Origin: Chromatiales bacterium
GTDB taxonomy: Bacteria; Pseudomonadota; Gammaproteobacteria; UBA6429; Thiohalophilaceae
Length of the DNA stretch: 9,769 bases
Assembly: GCA_027001895.1 (NCBI GenBank)
Contig: JALTLP010000358.1
Span: 1-9,769 of the forward strand
Reading direction: 5' to 3'
Below, one piece after another: positions 8,277-9,769 of this stretch. Both the position numbers and the translations under genes were made by a program. The notes under the pieces are model-generated. The model saw nothing but the letters and a program-made list of their open reading frames with translations, made no database searches and was not told the DNA's origin. Each line of letters begins with the position of its first letter. The stretch's first letter is position 1.

Positions 8277-8840
8277 TTAAGTTCGTGCAATCGTATTGGT
8301 ACGACGAATTTTATTTTGTAATTGTAAAATACCATATAGCAGGGCTTCTGCTGTTGGCGGGCAACCTGGCACATAAATATCAACCGGTACAATGCGATCA
8401 CAACCACGCACAACCGAGTAAGAATAATGATAATAGCCACCACCGTTTGCACAGGAACCCATTGATATGACCCAACGTGGTTCAGCCATCTGGTCATAAA
8501 CCTTGCGCAGGGCCGGTGCCATTTTATTAACCAGTGTTCCGGCAACAATCATTACATCTGACTGGCGTGGGCTGGGTCGGAAAATAACACCCATTCTGTC
8601 CATATCATAGCGTGCTGCTGCTGCCTGCATCATTTCTACCGCGCAACATGCCAGACCAAAAGTCATTGGCCATAAAGAACCGGTTCTTGCCCAGTTTATA
8701 AGTGCATCGGCACTGGTTGTAAAAAAGCCCTGTTGTTCAAGACTTTTTTCTATAACACGCCCAGGCTCAGGGTTTTGCGGATCCAGCGGTTTTATAGTCG
8801 GGTCGGTAAACGTCCCTTCTATATAATTAGAATCAGACAT
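8277..8840 (-). CDS. nuoB: NADH-quinone oxidoreductase subunit B (cluster N2, PSST type)
   Basis: Subunit that binds cluster N2, the last iron-sulfur centre before quinone, at the interface with NuoD and NuoH. From the chosen start it has 187 residues. The N2 ligands are the tandem Cys65-Cys66 (GLACCAVEMM), Cys130 (GSCANGGGYY) and Cys160 (PGCPPTAEALLYG). The core begins at about residue 37 (GFFTTSADALINWARTGSLWPMTFG), preceded by a polar, Pro/Asp-rich extension of about 35 residues; compact betaproteobacterial forms are about 160 residues, so this N-terminus is longer. The frame is open to an ATG at 8879, but that start would overlap nuoA by 31 bases and adds an implausible Gly-rich leader. 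The ATG at 8840 is preceded by GGAGTAGGTG and lies 8 bases after the nuoA stop, and was preferred. Confidence 0.96.
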   Translation of the reverse strand: MSDSNYIEGTFTDPTIKPLDPQNPEPGRVIEKSLEQQGFFTTSADALINWARTGSLWPMTFGLACCAVEMMQAAAARYDMDRMGVIFRPSPRQSDVMIVAGTLVNKMAPALRKVYDQMAEPRWVISMGSCANGGGYYHYSYSVVRGCDRIVPVDIYVPGCPPTAEALLYGILQLQNKIRRTNTIART

Positions 8841-8848
8841 ATTTGCAC

Positions 8849-9217
8849 CTACTCCCATTCCAGAGCCCCTTTCATCCACTCATAGATAAAGCCTATAACT
8901 AAAATACCGAGGAATATCACCATAGCAATATAACCAAACACACCTATTTCTTCGAGTACGACCGCCCAGGGAAACAGAAAAGCGATTTCCAGGTCGAATA
9001 TAATAAACAGGATGGCAACAAGGTAGAAACGAACATCGAATTTAAGCCGGGAATCTTCAAAGGCTTCAAAGCCACATTCATAAGGCGAGTTTTTTTCTGC
9101 ATCAGGTTTGACGTTACCCGTCATGTAACTCATGCTAAAGCCTAAAACTATCATAATCGAACCGACAGCCAGGCCGACAATAATAAAAATGAGCACTGGT
9201 AAATAATTTTCCAGCAT
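8849..9217 (-). CDS. nuoA: NADH-quinone oxidoreductase subunit A (ND3 homologue)
   Basis: Small inner-membrane subunit (122 residues, family length) that with NuoH and NuoJ lies at the base of the peripheral arm near the quinone chamber. It has three hydrophobic helices at about residues 5-31, 62-88 and 94-112. The loop between helices 1 and 2 contains SPYECGFEAF (44-53) with Cys48, the equivalent of the loop cysteine that reports active/deactive state in mitochondrial ND3. Helix 2 keeps the conserved acidic pair in FDLEIAF (Asp75, Glu77). It is the first gene of the operon. Its Shine-Dalgarno is strong: GGGGGAG at 9224-9230, six bases from the ATG. A promoter and a leader hairpin lie upstream. 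Short in-frame extension is not plausible because the site and the family N-terminus agree. Confidence 0.97.
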   Translation of the reverse strand: MLENYLPVLIFIIVGLAVGSIMIVLGFSMSYMTGNVKPDAEKNSPYECGFEAFEDSRLKFDVRFYLVAILFIIFDLEIAFLFPWAVVLEEIGVFGYIAMVIFLGILVIGFIYEWMKGALEWE

Positions 9218-9235
9218 GGATTGCTCCCCCTTATG

Positions 9236-9279
9236 AACATGTTGGTAGCTTTAACGCTACTCTTAATTCTGTACATGTT
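9236..9279 (-). promoter_or_regulatory. Two-tier hairpin in the predicted nuoA leader
   Basis: In the minus-strand transcript, AACATGT (9279-9273) can pair with ACATGTT (9242-9236) as a perfect 7-bp outer stem. Within it GTAGC (9260-9256) pairs with GCTAC (9249-9245) as a 5-bp inner stem with a 6-base loop. The internal loop is asymmetric: 12 bases (A-rich) on the 5' side and 2 on the 3' side. The structure would lie at about leader bases 12-55 if transcription starts near 9290, and ends 18 bases before the ATG, just 5 bases upstream of the strong Shine-Dalgarno. It could affect mRNA stability or ribosome access. Since ACATGT is itself a palindrome, the two copies 36 bases apart could instead be DNA operator half-sites. 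Matches no riboswitch or leader family I recognise. Confidence 0.4.
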
Positions 9280-9297
9280 AGTTTTTAAGTGCCAAGC

Positions 9298-9326
9298 AGT
9301 CTAGGCGCACTGTGGTTACGTGTCAA
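9298..9326 (-). promoter_or_regulatory. Sigma70-type promoter of the nuo operon
   Basis: On the minus strand there is a perfect -35 hexamer TTGACA (9326-9321), a 17-base spacer and a -10 hexamer TAGACT (9303-9298; four of six bases match TATAAT). Predicted transcription start is at about 9290-9291, giving a leader of about 73 bases to the nuoA ATG. It lies in the only sizeable intergenic region upstream of the operon and is oriented towards it. A second candidate just upstream has an extended -10 (TGGTATGCT) but no good -35. Confidence 0.7.
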
Positions 9327-9346
9327 GCATACCAAAAGAGATATTA

Positions 9347-9360
9347 TTTAATAAAATCAA
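9347..9360 (-). promoter_or_regulatory. Possible FNR/CRP-family site upstream of the nuo promoter
   Basis: The minus strand reads TTGATTTTATTAAA: a perfect FNR left half (TTGAT), a 4-base spacer, and a right half TTAAA matching three of five bases of ATCAA. Its centre is at about -62 to -64 relative to the predicted start, close to the -61.5 position of class I activator sites. Complex I operons in E. coli are known to respond to oxygen regulators, which makes such a site plausible. The surrounding DNA is very AT-rich, so a chance match is a serious alternative. Confidence 0.2.
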
Positions 9361-9490
9361 TGTATTACGTTATTTTAGGGAGGTATAAAAAAATTCAGTT
9401 CTAAATTATTAATAAAATTTATAGTCGATAAGCCATTTATAAAAGATATAAACAGCCAAAGCAGTAGCAGGAATGAAATCGTGAATGATG

Positions 9491-9769
9491 TTAGTCGTGA
9501 TAAACCGCTAAACAGTTTCGCCCTGCAGCCTTTGCTTTATAAAGAGCCTTGTCGGCAGCACGTACAAAATCTTTTAATGTCGCAAAATCATTCTTATCTA
9601 TATGGGATGCAATACCAATAGATACCGTTGGCGCCACAAGCTGACCATCGATTCTTACCTTGAGTTGCTCAGAATATAATTTTAAAAGCCGGTTCAGCAT
9701 ACTTTCGGCAATCTCTGAAGTTGCCCCCGGCAGCATTAAAATAAATTCGTCTCCACCGTAACGTGCAAG
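9491..9769 (-). CDS. GGDEF-domain protein (putative diguanylate cyclase), C-terminal part only
   Basis: The last 92 residues of a protein whose 5' part lies beyond the right edge. The first visible residues are LARY followed by an intact GGDEF signature (9743-9757), the active-site loop that binds GTP and metal in diguanylate cyclases making cyclic di-GMP. Downstream are VSIGIAS and the characteristic ADKALYKAKAAGRN near the C-terminus, so the domain ends the protein, which stops 14 residues later or less. An intact signature suggests an active enzyme, but the inhibitory RxxD site sits just upstream of what is visible, and any sensory domain is also out of view. It lies on the same strand as nuo, 273 bases upstream of nuoA. 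I see no convincing terminator after it, only AT-only stems such as TAAATT/AATTTA followed later by a T run, so read-through into nuo cannot be excluded. Confidence 0.93.
   Translation of the reverse strand, partial: LARYGGDEFILMLPGATSEIAESMLNRLLKLYSEQLKVRIDGQLVAPTVSIGIASHIDKNDFATLKDFVRAADKALYKAKAAGRNCLAVYHD

Noticed and set aside
8841..8879. Longer nuoB starting at the ATG at 8879.
   Set aside because: It overlaps nuoA by 31 bases and encodes a Gly-rich leader; the ATG at 8840 has a suitable upstream site.
9380..9490. Rho-independent terminator for the GGDEF gene.
   Set aside because: Only AT-only stems of about 6 bp (such as TAAATT/AATTTA and TTTATA/TATAAA) are present, and none is followed directly by a T run with a GC-rich stem.
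9218..9490. tRNA gene, riboswitch or small ORF in the intergenic region.
   Set aside because: No cloverleaf or known aptamer pattern is visible, and no open frame with a start and ribosome binding site was found; the plus-strand GGGAGG near 9378 is not followed by a start codon at a usable distance.
1..9769. A novel defence, mobile or CRISPR-like system hidden in the operon.
   Set aside because: The window is almost fully accounted for by conserved complex I genes in canonical order; no direct-repeat arrays, terminal inverted repeats, transposase or unfamiliar genes were found.

Overview
The window holds most of a respiratory complex I (NADH:ubiquinone oxidoreductase, nuo) operon. All its genes are on the minus strand, so the operon reads from right to left: nuoA, nuoB, nuoC, nuoD, nuoE, nuoF, nuoG, nuoH, nuoI and the first 155 codons of nuoJ, which runs off the left edge. 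At the right edge is the C-terminal part of a GGDEF-domain protein (a diguanylate cyclase), on the same strand and upstream of nuoA.

The most likely host is a gammaproteobacterium of moderate-to-low GC; a betaproteobacterium is less likely. This rests on the uninterrupted A-to-J gene order, NuoC and NuoD as separate proteins (not the fused NuoCD of E. coli), NuoI and NuoB sequences of the beta/gamma 'mitochondrial-like' type, and a NuoG that lacks the ligands for the extra N7 cluster found in E. coli. No species can be named from the window.

Layout from right to left. The GGDEF gene fragment ends at 9491. A 273-base AT-rich intergenic region (9218-9490) follows. It contains a good sigma70-type promoter (TTGACA, 17 bases, TAGACT; 9298-9326), a possible FNR-like half-site upstream of it, and a two-tier hairpin in the predicted nuoA leader (9236-9279). 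From 9217 down to 1 the genes are tightly packed: overlaps of 4 bases (nuoD/nuoE) and 8 bases (nuoC/nuoD), and gaps of 5-23 bases elsewhere. The exception is the 73-base gap between nuoE and nuoF. Three genes (nuoB, nuoD, nuoI) have longer possible upstream starts that overlap the preceding gene; I chose the shorter starts from family N-termini and Shine-Dalgarno sites.

How the genes work together: NuoE, NuoF and NuoG form the NADH-oxidising module. NADH is oxidised at FMN on NuoF, and electrons pass along the iron-sulfur chain of NuoF and NuoG. NuoI, NuoB, NuoC and NuoD carry electrons through clusters N6a, N6b and N2 to quinone, bound between NuoB, NuoD and NuoH. NuoH, NuoA and NuoJ are membrane subunits joining the quinone module to the proton-pumping arm. 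The remaining membrane genes (nuoK to nuoN) would be expected just beyond the left edge. All visible subunits keep their cofactor ligands and family length, so the complex looks functional. I see no phage, insertion sequence, CRISPR array, RNA gene or novel defence-like system. The regulatory region and the GGDEF neighbour are the least ordinary parts.
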